Assembly: GCA_025642065.1 (NCBI GenBank)
Contig: JAODUP010000144.1
Location: forward strand, 1 to 64,000
DNA length: 64,000 bases
Source: Paralvinella palmiformis
Taxonomy: Eukaryota > Annelida > Polychaeta > Terebellida > Alvinellidae
Direction of reading: 5' to 3'
Under the pieces are notes generated by a model. The model worked only from the letters and a program-made list of their open reading frames with translations. It did not search any database and was not told where the DNA came from. A program made the translations under genes and the position numbers. Below, in pieces: positions 45,405-56,639 of the stretch; within the stretch, counting starts at the first letter, position 1, and every line of letters begins with the position of its first letter.

Positions 45405-45640
45405 TGCGATGGCGCAGTTAGAAAAAGTGTAAGGCTCATAACCGAACGGTCGCGGGTTCGAGGCTCCGTAGCTGCAATGTTGTCATGTGGCAATTGTTTC
45501 ACTCAGTTAGAAGTAAGAACCCGTCAGAACAACGCGATGGCTATCCGTCTAAGTATATGCACCCATAATGGCAACACGCATTGTATACACCCTGTGGAGT
45601 TGAGGTGTGCGCCGGATTGAAGCAGGTCTGGGTCAGCGAT
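45405..45640 (+). mobile_element. SINE family 2 copy
   Basis: GATGGCGCAGTTAGAAAAAG box A region, box B GGGTTCGAGGCTCC, then AATGTTGTCATGTGGC. Matches the minus-strand copy at 46856-47084 through head and early body; the tail differs and ends in ATAATAATAAT. Confidence 0.8.
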
Positions 45641-45713
45641 AATAATAATAATGTAAAAACACTCCAGATCAGGATCACTGACTCACTCGTCCACTCATCA
45701 TGCTCCCAATATA

Positions 45714-45923
45714 GTGGCGCCTCCGTGGTCTAGTTGGTAGAGCGTTGAACCACAGATCACTACCATCTGAGTTCGAATCTCCGCGTGGGCATATCTGAAG
45801 GGTGTTTCGTCTTTGACTTCGCTTCATTACCTTTGGAGGTCGCTCGGCCCATTTAGCCTACCATGTGCGCAAAAGTGGCGGTAAAACATCGATCACCATC
45901 CATCATCATCATCATCATCATAT
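45714..45923 (+). mobile_element. SINE family 1, full-length reference copy
   Basis: Complete: GGCGCCTCCGTGGTCTAGTT head with box A, box B GTTCGAATC, core, and CATCATCAT tail. Flanked by a 10-bp duplication TCCCAATATA (45704-45713 and 45924-45933). The tRNA-like part gives RNA polymerase III promoter boxes; mobilisation would need a LINE. Confidence 0.95.
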
Positions 45924-45939
45924 TCCCAATATACCCACT

Positions 45940-46390
45940 GAGTGAATGACTCAATAACTCACCCAATAGCCCTTTCACTCCCCAACTCAATCTCACCTCT
46001 CCACCGAGCAGCAATCTATTAAATCGCGTATCCCACAAATACCTCAACGTGATGATTTAGCCAAACAAATCACCGGCCAAACCTCCCAGACCACCAACAA
46101 TGCCTGGCCAATCCCCGGGGGCTGGGCAACCTCTAGACTTATACGGAACTCCCCGCCATTTGGTTCCAATGTAAACTCGACCCTCGGCACACTTCGGTGC
46201 CAGCAGACTGTACTTAAACCGCAAAACGTCGACTGTTGTATTAGGCGGAGAAAGTTACGACGATTGGCGTTGGCCGTGTATTATTTACCTGGTTACTCGT
46301 AGATAAGTCGGTGGCTGCTGAGTCTGGCAACTACGCCAAGGCTTCACTCGGAAGAGAGTAAATGGGCCGACCCGAACTCGAACAGTTTTA
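45940..46390. other. No gene supported
   Basis: Unique-looking sequence with no domain or repeat match. Confidence 0.4.
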
Positions 46391-46396
46391 CTTTTA

Positions 46397-46482
46397 GAAT
46401 AATAATAATAATAATAATAATTATAATAATAATGATAATAATGATAATAATAATGATAATAATAATAATAATAATAATAACA
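46397..46482. repeat. (AAT)n triplet repeat
   Basis: About 86 bp of AATAAT with GAT variants. Confidence 0.95.
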
Positions 46483-46815
46483 AGGCGATCTTATTGCCAG
46501 GAAATGGCTAATGACGATTTACAGTAATATCCCATTAATATGTATGTAAAAGCCCAATAATATATTTGAAGGCTAAAAAATATTGATCGGCGAAACAGAT
46601 GAATTTGTAGAAGAAATTTTAACTTTCTAAACGATAATGCATTTCTAATATCCGTCAGCAACTTGTTCCACAATGTTGGGGGTTGCACCACAAAACACAC
46701 AAACATCATCAGACTTGAGCCAAGACACGAATACCTGCAATAGTAGTTGATTGGATGAACTGAGTTTTAGCCAAGTATGACCAAATATATATATATCAAG
46801 ATTCATTTCTGGTCT

Positions 46816-46818
<3 letters not shown>

Positions 46819-46856
<38 letters not shown>
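46819..46856. repeat. (AT)n microsatellite
   Basis: Abuts the 3' end of a SINE family 2 copy. Confidence 0.95.
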
Positions 46857-46863
<7 letters not shown>

Positions 46864-47081
46864 GCGCCAGAACCAGGAAATCCTGTTCTGAGGCGCTGTA
46901 CAGTATTATTATAGGCGCAAAGCGTTACCAAAACACATAGCCATCTCTTGTCATGTCAGGTTCTCATTTTTTATGGATGAGTGAACCTGTCGCCACATGA
47001 CATCATTGCTGCTCCCGGAGCCTCGAACCCGCGACCCTTCGGCTACGAGTCCTACACTCTAACTAACTGCGCTATCACGGC

Positions 47082-47084
<3 letters not shown>
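46856..47084 (-). mobile_element. SINE family 2, full copy between two AT tracts
   Basis: Reverse strand: GATAGCGCAGTTAGTTAGAG, box B GGGTTCGAGGCTCC, AATGATGTCATGTGGC, tail TTCTGGCGCTATATAAA. The copy is exactly bracketed by (AT)n on both sides, so it probably inserted into one AT tract. Confidence 0.88.

Positions 47085-47152
<68 letters not shown>
47085..47152. repeat. (AT)n microsatellite
   Basis: 68 bp, on the 5' side of the SINE family 2 copy. Confidence 0.97.
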
Positions 47153-47158
<6 letters not shown>

Positions 47159-47349
47159 TTTCTGAATATGGTTGGTGTTATGCAGCTTTAAGCTTATACA
47201 TTGTTTATACAAACCTTCGGCAACGATTATTATTCAGAGATAATTATTTAATGATTGTTAGAACCAATGATTTGCTTTAGACACTTGGTAAAAATATTTA
47301 CAACCGAAACTAATCAAAGCTAATTGAAACGTAAATATATCTTTAAATA

Positions 47350-47350
<1 letters not shown>

Positions 47351-47419
<69 letters not shown>
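47351..47419. repeat. (AT)n microsatellite
   Basis: About 69 bp. Confidence 0.97.
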
Positions 47420-47421
<2 letters not shown>

Positions 47422-47744
47422 CTTATCATACAGTTAGCAACCGTATAGTTATAATTTACTAATGTTTGTAAAGGGCACGAATGGATGTCCACTCGCCTTT
47501 ATTATATGCTACGCGTGTATGCGCGCGCACGCAGATACCTACGGACTTTATTTCGTTATAAACATTGCTTGCGTTATAATGGAGCGTAATATATGCGAAT
47601 TTTACTGCCCACTCACAATACACTCGTATATACACGTAAATAGAGCGTATACTTGGACAACCGTTATTACACCCGCATACTGTCAGTCGTCTACTGGATT
47701 AGTTTGACATTCTATATTTAGCATCACGGCAGCAATTCTAGTCC

Positions 47745-47894
47745 TCCCTCATTACCTTTCTAACTTTCTCTCGATCGTTTTAACTCTCCACCTTTCTTAA
47801 CCATTGTCACTCTCTCTTTCGACCATTCTAACCCTCTCACGACAATTTTAACTCTTACTTGACCATTCTAACCCTCTTTCAATCATTCTAACTC

Positions 47895-47926
<32 letters not shown>

Positions 47927-49416
47927 GATCATGGTAACCCTCTCGCATGACCCTACTGAGCCTTTCTCATGACCATTCTAACCCTATCACATGACCCTCC
48001 TAGCTCTCTCTGATGACCATTCTGACCCTATCACATAGCCATTATAACCCTCTTTCATGACTATTTTAATCTTCTCTCGATCATTCTAACTATCTCTTGA
48101 CCATTCTAAACCTTTCATTCTAGCCCTCTCTCATGACCATTCTAAACATCTCTCGTGACTATTCTAACCCTCTCTCGTGACCATTCTAACCGTCTGTGAT
48201 GACCATTCTAACCCTCTCCCATGAACCTTCTAACAATCCGTCACAGCCATTCTAACCCTCTCTCATGGCCATTCTAAATATTTCTCATGACCACTCTCAC
48301 CCTCTCTCATAACCATTCTAACCCTCTCTCATAACCATTCTAACCCTCTTTCATGAGCATTCTAAACATCTCTCATGATCATTCTAACCGTCTCTCGTGA
48401 TGACTCTAACCTTTTCTTATGATCATTCTAACACTCTCTCATATCCATTCTAACCATCTCTCATAGCCATTCTAACACTATCTCGTGATCATTCTAACCC
48501 TCTCTCATGACCATTCTAACCCTCTCTCCTAACCATTCTAACCCTCTCTGATGACCATTCTAACCCTCTCTCATAACAATTCTAACCCTGTCTCAGGACC
48601 ATTGTAACTCTCTCTCATGACCATTCTAACCCTCTCTCATGGCCATTCTAACCCTCTCTTATGACCATTCTAACCCTCTCTCATGACCATTCTAACCCTC
48701 TCTCATGGCCATTCTAACCCTCTCTCATGGCCGTTCTAACCCTCTCTTATGACCATTCTAACCCTCTCTCATGGCCATTCTAACCCTCTCTTATGACCAT
48801 TCTAACCCTCTCTTATGACCATTCTAACCCTCTCTCATGGCCATTCTAACCCTCTCTTATGACCATTCTAACCTTCTCTCATGGCCACTCTAACCCTCTC
48901 TCATGGCCATTCTAACCCTCTCTCATGGCCGTTCTAACCCTCTCTTATGACCATTCTAACCCTCTCTCATGGCCATTCTAACCCTCTCTTATGACCATTC
49001 TAACCCTCTCTTATGACCATTCTAACCCTCTCTTATGACCATTCTAACCCTCTCTAATGACCATTCTAACCCTCTCTCATGACCATTCTAACCCTCTCTT
49101 ATGACCATTCTAACCCTCTCTTATGACCATTCTAACCCTCTCTTATGACCATTCTAACCCTCTCTAATGACCATTCTAACCCTCTCTATGGCCATTCTAA
49201 CCCTCTCTTATGACCATTCTAACCTCTTATGACCATTCTAACCCTCTCTTATGACCATTCTAACCCTCTCTAATGACCATTCTAACCCTCTCTCATGACC
49301 ATTCTAACCCTCTCTTATGACCATTCTAACCCTCTCTAATGACCATTCTAACCCTCTCTCATGACCATTCTAACCCTCTCTCATGACCATTCTAACCCTC
49401 TCTCATGACCATTCTC
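47745..49416. repeat. 22-bp tandem array (minisatellite), about 75 units
   Basis: Unit core CCATTCTAACCCTC followed by TCTCATGA or TCTTATGA variants. The first 400 bp are strongly diverged; the rest is well homogenised. Variant units recur at exact multiples: the GGCCGTTC variant at 48729 and 48927 (198 bp, nine units) and the CTAATGACC variant at about 49056 and 49166 (110 bp, five units), showing block duplications. Confidence 0.97.
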
Positions 49417-49766
49417 TTTCCGAGTAGACGGTGCTGTTATCTCCATCCTGACCCGCCACAAATAACCTTTAGATAGCCTCTTATCTTATTGGGACTAAGT
49501 CAAGATAACAACAACTATTATGCCATCAGCAGCCAGTAGAGCGCATCCCAGGCGGTAGGGTGGCAGACAATTATCCGCGGGCTCCGAGTTCAAAACCCGC
49601 AAGCGTCGAAAGGAATTTATTAACGGCGGGCACTGAAATGCGAGATTCTGGATATGGTAAACGATTAGCCCACAGGAAGCAGATCCGGAGTCGAGATGCT
49701 ATCCGCCAGTTCCGGAAATACATGTAATATATTATGAAACCGATATGTTTGGGGTGACGTTAACAC

Positions 49767-49768
<2 letters not shown>

Positions 49769-49841
<73 letters not shown>
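49769..49841. repeat. (AT)n microsatellite
   Basis: About 73 bp. Confidence 0.97.
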
Positions 49842-49844
<3 letters not shown>

Positions 49845-50099
49845 CATAAGTACATTTAGTCTACTGGGCACACGTAATTAGCAATAGATGTCAACATATC
49901 ACGTATAGGGTTTCTGAGATAATGGCACAAGATGTATACACCGCAGAGTAATGAAGATCGGCACATTATCAGGTTACATTTGTTAACAAACAGATTACTT
50001 TTGTTAAATTAATAGATTACCATTCCCAAATTAACACTTTATTAGGTCACCTTTGTTAATTGAGCTGACTATTATAATTTCTGGTTATTGTTACGGAAA

Positions 50100-50174
<75 letters not shown>
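50100..50174. repeat. (CT)n(GT)n compound microsatellite
   Basis: About 24 bp of CT, then about 48 bp of GT. Confidence 0.97.
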
Positions 50175-50177
<3 letters not shown>

Positions 50178-50179
50178 GT

Positions 50180-51720
50180 CCTCTAAGCACGTGCAATATA
50201 CTCACAAAATATATATTCCAAACAGCTATTTCACTTTAAAAAGAAAACCAAATACAGTTACCAATAAAATGATTTCACCGTAAACAAATACTAAAGAATT
50301 TCAACTTAACAATGTATTCTTTGACAGTATTATCATCAAAGGAGTTTTGACTGCGAGACATATCATTGTCAGGTTCCGCCGGAAGGATGCCTTAAGACAA
50401 TATGGAGGTTCTGACGAAAGCCATGCGATCCTAGACGTGGCATTTTCTGTTAAAGTGAATTTGATTGGAAATAGGTTCAGTTAACAGCAACCAGCGACTG
50501 ACACACGGCACGCAGACGCACGCACGCACACACACGCACATAGAGAGAGAGAGAGAGAGAGAGTGAAAGAGGGAGAGTTTCAACCGAATTCTGCCTCCTT
50601 CGGTTCTGGGTATAAATAACAGACGTTTCACCAGGATGATCTGGTATTTAGATACCACTAATGCCATCACTCAACACAAGACTGGAGCTTGTTACTAAAG
50701 TATTACTTGTAGCCATAAATCTGTCTTTTAGATCCACTTCAGTTTAAAGTAATACTTCGTCTGTTTGTAACCGAAAGTAAAAATAAAGTTGTTTTTAAAA
50801 TAAATATTTGAGAATTTTTACTTACGGATTTTCCCGGTTTTGTCCAAACATTTCGATCCGCCGATTATTTTCGCGCGCGCGCGCTGTGTGTGTGTGTGTG
50901 TCTGTATGTGTTAGACTGTTAGTAATGTATGATAAGACGTTGGCGCTGATCAATAGCCATTTACGAATAGAACAGTTGAATGATTCATCAGGGTGCATAT
51001 TAGAAAAGAGCGACTTTTCCATGGCGATGTGCAACACAACGATAAAATATGTTTCTCTCTAACTCCACCTCACACTCTCTCTCTCCATCCATGTGCGTAC
51101 GTGCGTGTGTGTGTGTGTGCGCGCGCGCGTGTATGTGTGTTTCCCGCAAGTGTCTGTATACATCTAAATTTTATATTCTAAATCCATAGCAACCATCTAT
51201 TCACCAACGCACACAGCTATTTATAGATTATGCTGTTACTCAATTTCTCCCCTTTCCGCATGATATCACGTGACGAAGCTGGCCTATATATTGATAAGCC
51301 AATCAGAGCAACCGAAACATTCAGCGCAACGTATATGCCGGGGAAAAAAATATCAACTGACAGCATAACATTCCCCGGGAAGCCTATGCATCTCCAATTA
51401 TGTTAAATATTTAATTGGAATAAATGTTTTTTGTACATAAATTGCATCAATCAGTTTTGAGGAGATGTTTCAATGAAAAATGGTGGGTATTTCTGATGAG
51501 TTTATTGTTTACTAAAGGTAGAACAATCTTTTTCACGGTGTCAAATGTTGGGATTCAGTTGTATGAATGCGCATGCGGACGCGCGGACGCGTATGTACGG
51601 ACGGGACGTAGACAGACTAATAATAGACAGTCAGACGTTACCGATCTATTCTTGTCTAACTGATAGTGCAAAGTTTCCATGCTAGTGGATGTGCTATCAC
51701 TTACAAGCACACAAGCACTT
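50180..51720. other. No gene supported
   Basis: Scattered simple tracts: (AC/AG) near 50515-50563, (CG)(GT) near 50873-50900, GT/GC near 51097-51130. Confidence 0.45.
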
Positions 51721-51732
51721 AAATGCATTATT

Positions 51733-52180
51733 GATGTTGTTAATGTTATTGTTTTTTATATATATGTTGTTTGATGTTGTTGTTGTTATGGCTGTTGTTG
51801 TTGTTTATTGTTGTTGTTGTTATTATCGTTGTGGCTGTTGTTTGATGTTGTTATCGTTGTGGCTGTTGTTTGATGTTGTTATTGTTGTGGTTGTTGTTTG
51901 ATGGTGTTTGTTGTTGTGGCTGTTGTTGTTTGTTATTGTTATTGTTGTGGTTGTTGTTTGATGTTGTTGTTATTATGGATGTTGTTGTTTGTTGTTGTTA
52001 TTGTTGTTATTTGATGATGTTGTTGTTATTGTTGTTTGCTATTGTGTGATGTTGGTATTATGGTTGTTGTTGTTTGTTGTTATTGTTGCTGATGTGTGAT
52101 ACTGTTGTTGTTATTGTTGTTGTTCGATGTTGTCCTTTTAGCTTGAAATTGTTGTTATTGTTGTTGTTGTTGTTGTTTTA
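51733..52180. repeat. (GTT)n-type tract with longer-period structure
   Basis: About 450 bp of TTG/GTT with recurring TGTTTGATGTTGTTATTGTT modules, a diverged higher-order triplet repeat. Confidence 0.93.
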
Positions 52181-52737
52181 CTGGTCTCTAGTTAATGGCA
52201 ACTGGTCGTTTTAGCCCAATGGTCATTCAATGCAGGTTCCACTGTGCTGTATTAGACGGTTGACGTTAATGTTACGATTCTCGAGAACAATTAAACCTGT
52301 CTCGGCCGACTACCTGCTTGAATGGACCACCACTTCTAGTCACCGGTCACCGAAACGTTCGTACTTCAATTAATTAGCCCTCTTTGGCAACGTGCACAGA
52401 ATCTGACTTCAACGAACACTTTTATAATTAAACACTATCTTAAACGGTCAGAAGAGTGGCACGTTAATTTAATGTGAAATCTCCTCAAAAGGCCCCAATG
52501 ATTATTTCTGGAGCGAATCCTTCAGGGGGCATTAGGGGTTTGACCCCCCCCCCATCCCCCGTTCTCTTATATTTACCTACTCTATGCCTTATGGACTGTA
52601 CTGTTTTGTTTATTATTTCCTAGCCTTCTCCCCAGCCCCCGGGGGCAATAAATAAAACCAGATTCGACCCACGATGTCAACAAAACTGACAGTAACTCGT
52701 CAAAAATACACACATTTTATCCAGAAACGAGCTCGTC

Positions 52738-52787
52738 CGCCATTTCGGATGTGGGAATGGCTTGGGCTTCCGGCGCCGGAAATGGCG
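52738..52787. repeat. Short inverted repeat with GCCATTTC arms
   Basis: CGCCATTTCGG at 52738 faces CCGGAAATGGCG at 52776 across about 27 bp. The arms resemble YY1/ETS motifs. Could be a promoter patch or transposon end. Confidence 0.4.
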
Positions 52788-53149
52788 TCATATCTAGGCT
52801 CGGAAAGACGCCCCCTTTCGAGAAGCGTTTATGAGAGGAAATGACTCCGAGACGGGATAGAACTCACATTCTGAATGAGATTGGTGAAGATTTGCGTTTT
52901 GACAAGTGATAGATCAGACGGGGGTTGGGGGAGGGGGTGGTCTTTTTGGAAAAGGTTCTGTGAAGGCGAGAAAATTATGTGAAGCGTATGCAACTGTACG
53001 GTGTGCATTTGTTTGTGCATGTGCATGTGTGTGTGTGTGGGGGGGCGGGGGCGCCTGTTTATTTACAACACACACACACACTCTATTTAAAGTCGCTCTC
53101 AAATTATAACCGTCTTGATGAATGGTCCAGATGATGTAAACACGATGTA

Positions 53150-53192
53150 TACATCTCTGTGCCAGTGCCGCTCTCAATATATGAACACAGTG
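53150..53192 (+). repeat. Solo terminal segment of repeat R
   Basis: ATCTCTGTGCCAGTGCCGCT matches the direct terminal segment of the R copies at 40 and 61 kb. No body follows. Confidence 0.4.
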
Positions 53193-53221
53193 ATAATAAA
53201 TTCCTCTTAGACAAAACGTCA

Positions 53222-53248
53222 AACAAACAAACAAACAAACAAACAAAA
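53222..53248. repeat. (CAAA)n microsatellite
   Basis: About six AAAC units. Confidence 0.9.
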
Positions 53249-53663
53249 ATTGACGGTGTGATTAAAATACCATTAGTTCAGGTTAAATGTCACGGACAGC
53301 AGGCGAGCTGTCAATCATCACACGGGCAGCTGTCAATCACGATTCCAACAACATATGTCGACCCACTTCGAAGTTTCAGTCCAACAGCACACCTGGCTTT
53401 GATTTTCAATGGCGAGTCCAAACCGTGTAACTTTGACGCGATGATGTAAAGTTTCCAAGGAGTTTTCTAAGAACTTTACTTTCGGTATTTATCAATCTAT
53501 GCAATCTGGCCAAATGGCTCCCGAAGAGCAGACGACTCGATGCCGATCCCTTTTCTGGAACCGATGTCGCCACGACAGATGTTGTTCCGGCATGAGTCGG
53601 TCAATGACCTGTAAAACAGGATTGTGATTAAAGCACCCGGATTAGTTGTAACAGTAGTAGTAG

Positions 53664-53702
53664 TAGTGAGTGAGTGAGTGAGTTAATTGATGGGTAGGTG
53701 GG

Positions 53703-53739
<37 letters not shown>

Positions 53740-53740
53740 G
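53664..53740. repeat. (GAGT)n and (GATT)n microsatellites
   Basis: GAGTGAGTGAGT, then about eight GATT units. Confidence 0.95.
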
Positions 53741-53754
53741 AAATTATTTGTTAA

Positions 53755-53865
53755 GTCTCGGTGCGGGCCAGATCTGGGACATATGGCTGAGGGATGATGA
53801 CTTCCTTGGGGTAAGATCCCACAATTGCAGCTACTAAGTGGATTCGAGCCCACCATCTGGTTATT
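53755..53865 (-). mobile_element. SINE family 4, decayed copy
   Basis: Reverse strand: box B GCTCGAATCCAC, GTAGCTGCAATTGTGGGATC, CCTCAGCCATATG, matching the 39.7-kb copy. Confidence 0.55.
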
Positions 53866-54084
53866 TCATTATTGGAGAATCCTTGTTTCGTAGTAGTATT
53901 AGTAGTGTTATTAATACTACTATTGATACTAATACTAATGATAACAATTACACTAACATAGATACTATAAATATGGTATTAGACATTCAAAGTCTTTATA
54001 GAGTAAATTAAATAATGGCATATTGTGTATATGCAAATATATTATATAGGCCATGTTTTAGTATTACAGAATCACTATTTTGGC

Positions 54085-54135
54085 TACTACTACTACTACT
54101 ACTACTACTAATATTACTACTACTACTACTACTAT
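54085..54135. repeat. (ACT)n triplet repeat
   Basis: About 50 bp of TAC/ACT with one ATATT break. Confidence 0.93.
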
Positions 54136-54527
54136 ATACTTGTATAAATGGTTATATTCTGGAGTACTAAGGGAGCTTTACTCGCTTCCATCATGTGTCA
54201 ATACTCACCGCTAACTCACCCCCCGCTCCTTGGCTGGCCATCCTCAGTCTTCTATGGTACGGCCAGGTACAATCAATTGTTACCTCTAACGTCCCGGGGA
54301 GCATAGTTTGTCTTTCCCGCAATTACTGGTGTCTAATCCATCATTGTCTAACAAATTAGAGATTTACTAGAATGTGATGTGTCACCATCATATGCGAAAT
54401 TGAAGAAAAACATGACACGAAAAAGTAGTCCGTTCTGGAAAAATATTTCCCGTTTCTTTATATGAAGTTATTTCGAATAAACATCACATTTCTCTTGATT
54501 TCTCAGTGAACGACACAATTTTTAGCG

Positions 54528-54700
54528 GTTTATGGCCACTTTTGTGCACAAAGTAGGCTAAATGGGTCGAGCGACTTACGAAGCTGTTCAGGCGAAGTGA
54601 TTGATGAAAGGCCCTTCAGACGTGCCCATGAGGTTTGAACTCAGGTGGTTGACGATTGTCGCCAACCGCGCTACCATATATATCATGGAGGCGTCTCAGT
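54528..54700 (-). mobile_element. SINE family 1, decayed
   Basis: Reverse strand: core pieces GGCCCTTTCATCAATCAC-like, GACCCATTTAGCCTAC, GTGCACAAAAGTGGCC. Confidence 0.75.
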
Positions 54701-54959
54701 GAGGGATATAACGCCAGAATAATCGTTCTAAAAAGCAATGATTCAAAAATCAGAAATCGTACTTAACTATTCATTTACTAGAGTCGCCAACATAATGTTT
54801 TTTAAACTCATATATATTGTTGTAAATTGATATGCCCTAGGAAAAAGTTGATATCCTTTTTTGTGCCTTTTTGTTTTCGGGAGAGCCGCAGTGGTAGCAC
54901 GGCTGTGTCCAACGCGACCATTAAATAGATGAATCTTCAATAATAACAACTGGTTTGTG

Positions 54960-55555
54960 GAATTGAACCGAACACTTCCTGGTTATAAATGCCAACATTA
55001 ACATCGAGCTACCACGATCCAGACGGGATCCGACGGCTGATTAACGAGACCGGATTCCGGAAAGACAACAAAATCCCAATGAACGCGGGGGGCCCTTCAT
55101 CCGAAACAAAAACAGCCCTTTTGCAGCGGCGTTTGATCCGAAGTTATGGATCGATGACATACCCGATATCCGGATCACTTCATTCCGGATGCCGTTGCTG
55201 CGTTGCCCTGTTATTTTATTTATTTATTTTGGTGTTTATTCTGGATCCCCAAATTCTTTAGTTCTACGAATTGAGCTGGATTCGGATCTTAAGATTGTTG
55301 GTATTATTGTTGTTTTGAGTGTTGTTCTGGAGCTGGGGGAGGAGTGGGGGGTATATCAATAAACAGGATTTACTTTAACGGAGTACAGTTTCTGGAGGAA
55401 GCACACTGTGTAGCAAAGGTGTGTTGATGCGTGGTACATCGTGGGCACTGGGTACTGGATATTGGTTCGATGTCATTGGGTTCTGGATATTGGATTGATG
55501 TCACTGGGTACTGGATAGGCTGTTTGAGATCGTATAATACAAATTAACTGGTAGA
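54960..55555. other. No gene supported
   Basis: An open frame at 54989-55261 is unrecognised. A short repeat with TACTGGATATTGGTTCGATG-type units sits at 55448-55520. Confidence 0.4.
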
Positions 55556-55559
55556 GAGT

Positions 55560-55703
55560 GGATGATGGGCCGAGCGATCTCCAAAGGTAATTAAGTGAAG
55601 TCAAAGATGAAACACCTTTCAGATATGCCCACGATGAGATTCGAACACGGGTGGTAGCGATCTGTGGTCCAACACGCTACCGTTAGACCAAGGAAGCGCG
55701 GGA
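55560..55703 (-). mobile_element. SINE family 1 copy, tail missing
   Basis: Reverse strand: TTGGTCTAACGGTAGCGTGT head, box B GTTCGAATCTCATCGTG, TTTCATCTTTGACTTCAC, ending GGTCGCTCGGCCC-like (CGATCT variant). Confidence 0.85.
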
Positions 55704-56400
55704 GACAGTGGACAGTGACTGGTAGACCCTCGAGTACAGGACATGGAGCGGTAAACAGTCAGTCCTGGGCGTTTGCTGGTAGACACTGAATACTCGATAT
55801 TCGCTGGATAGAAACTGGGTCGTAGACATCTCCAGGTAGACACCGGGTCCTGAACATTCACCTATTGATACACCGATGCAGTAGATGGCTAGAAAGGATG
55901 GATGTTTTAATCCAGATGATTGATCCAGATAATTTATCTATCCCTTTCCCATCATAGGATCTCACCACGGAGAGTTATTCTATAAATAAAGTTCGATGTT
56001 ATAACTAAATATCCAGAGAACATCTAATACCATCTCTGACCAAATATCCACAAACATAAATATAATTTATTGCCTATCACCTTGCCTAAAAATCCGCGCA
56101 TGTTTAGCAATCCAAGAACCGAGTGAACATCAATCTGCCACCACGACCATTTGGCTAAAGGGAACGTCTGTCTTGTTAGGTTACCGGGGAAAAAAGGGTA
56201 CCATTGTTTAACAAGTTCAATATGTTAAACTAGCTGTTATACAAATCAGTTATGTGTTAATGGTTTTCTGTTTTAATTGATTCTCCGTCTCTCGCTCTCG
56301 TTTTAGCCTCTCTTTACTTCTGTCTGTCTGTCTGCCTGTCTTCCTGTCACTACATATCTGTGTTTGCCTGTTTATCCGTCGTTCTGACTCTATCTATCTG
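55704..56400. other. No gene supported
   Basis: A TAGACACTGGG-like motif recurs four to five times between 55720 and 55870, a possible decayed short tandem. Confidence 0.4.
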
Positions 56401-56427
56401 TCTATCTATATATCTATCTATCTATCT

Positions 56428-56429
<2 letters not shown>

Positions 56430-56510
<81 letters not shown>

Positions 56511-56544
56511 CGGATATTGGGACCTATATAATATATTACTTTTG

Positions 56545-56623
<79 letters not shown>
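56430..56623. repeat. (AT)n, (AT)n, (GT)n microsatellite cluster
   Basis: AT 56430-56506, unique 42 bp, AT 56549-56590, GT 56591-56623, preceded by (ATCT)n. Confidence 0.97.
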
Positions 56624-56625
<2 letters not shown>

Positions 56626-56639
56626 TTTAATATATCGAT

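Noticed and set aside
45714..45790. tRNA gene call from box A/box B
   Set aside because: The tRNA-like head cannot form a full cloverleaf and is followed by the conserved SINE body and tail; the same holds for the other tRNA-like hits.
47745..49416. CRISPR-like regular array
   Set aside because: The units are contiguous 22-bp tandems without unique spacers, and the genome is eukaryotic.
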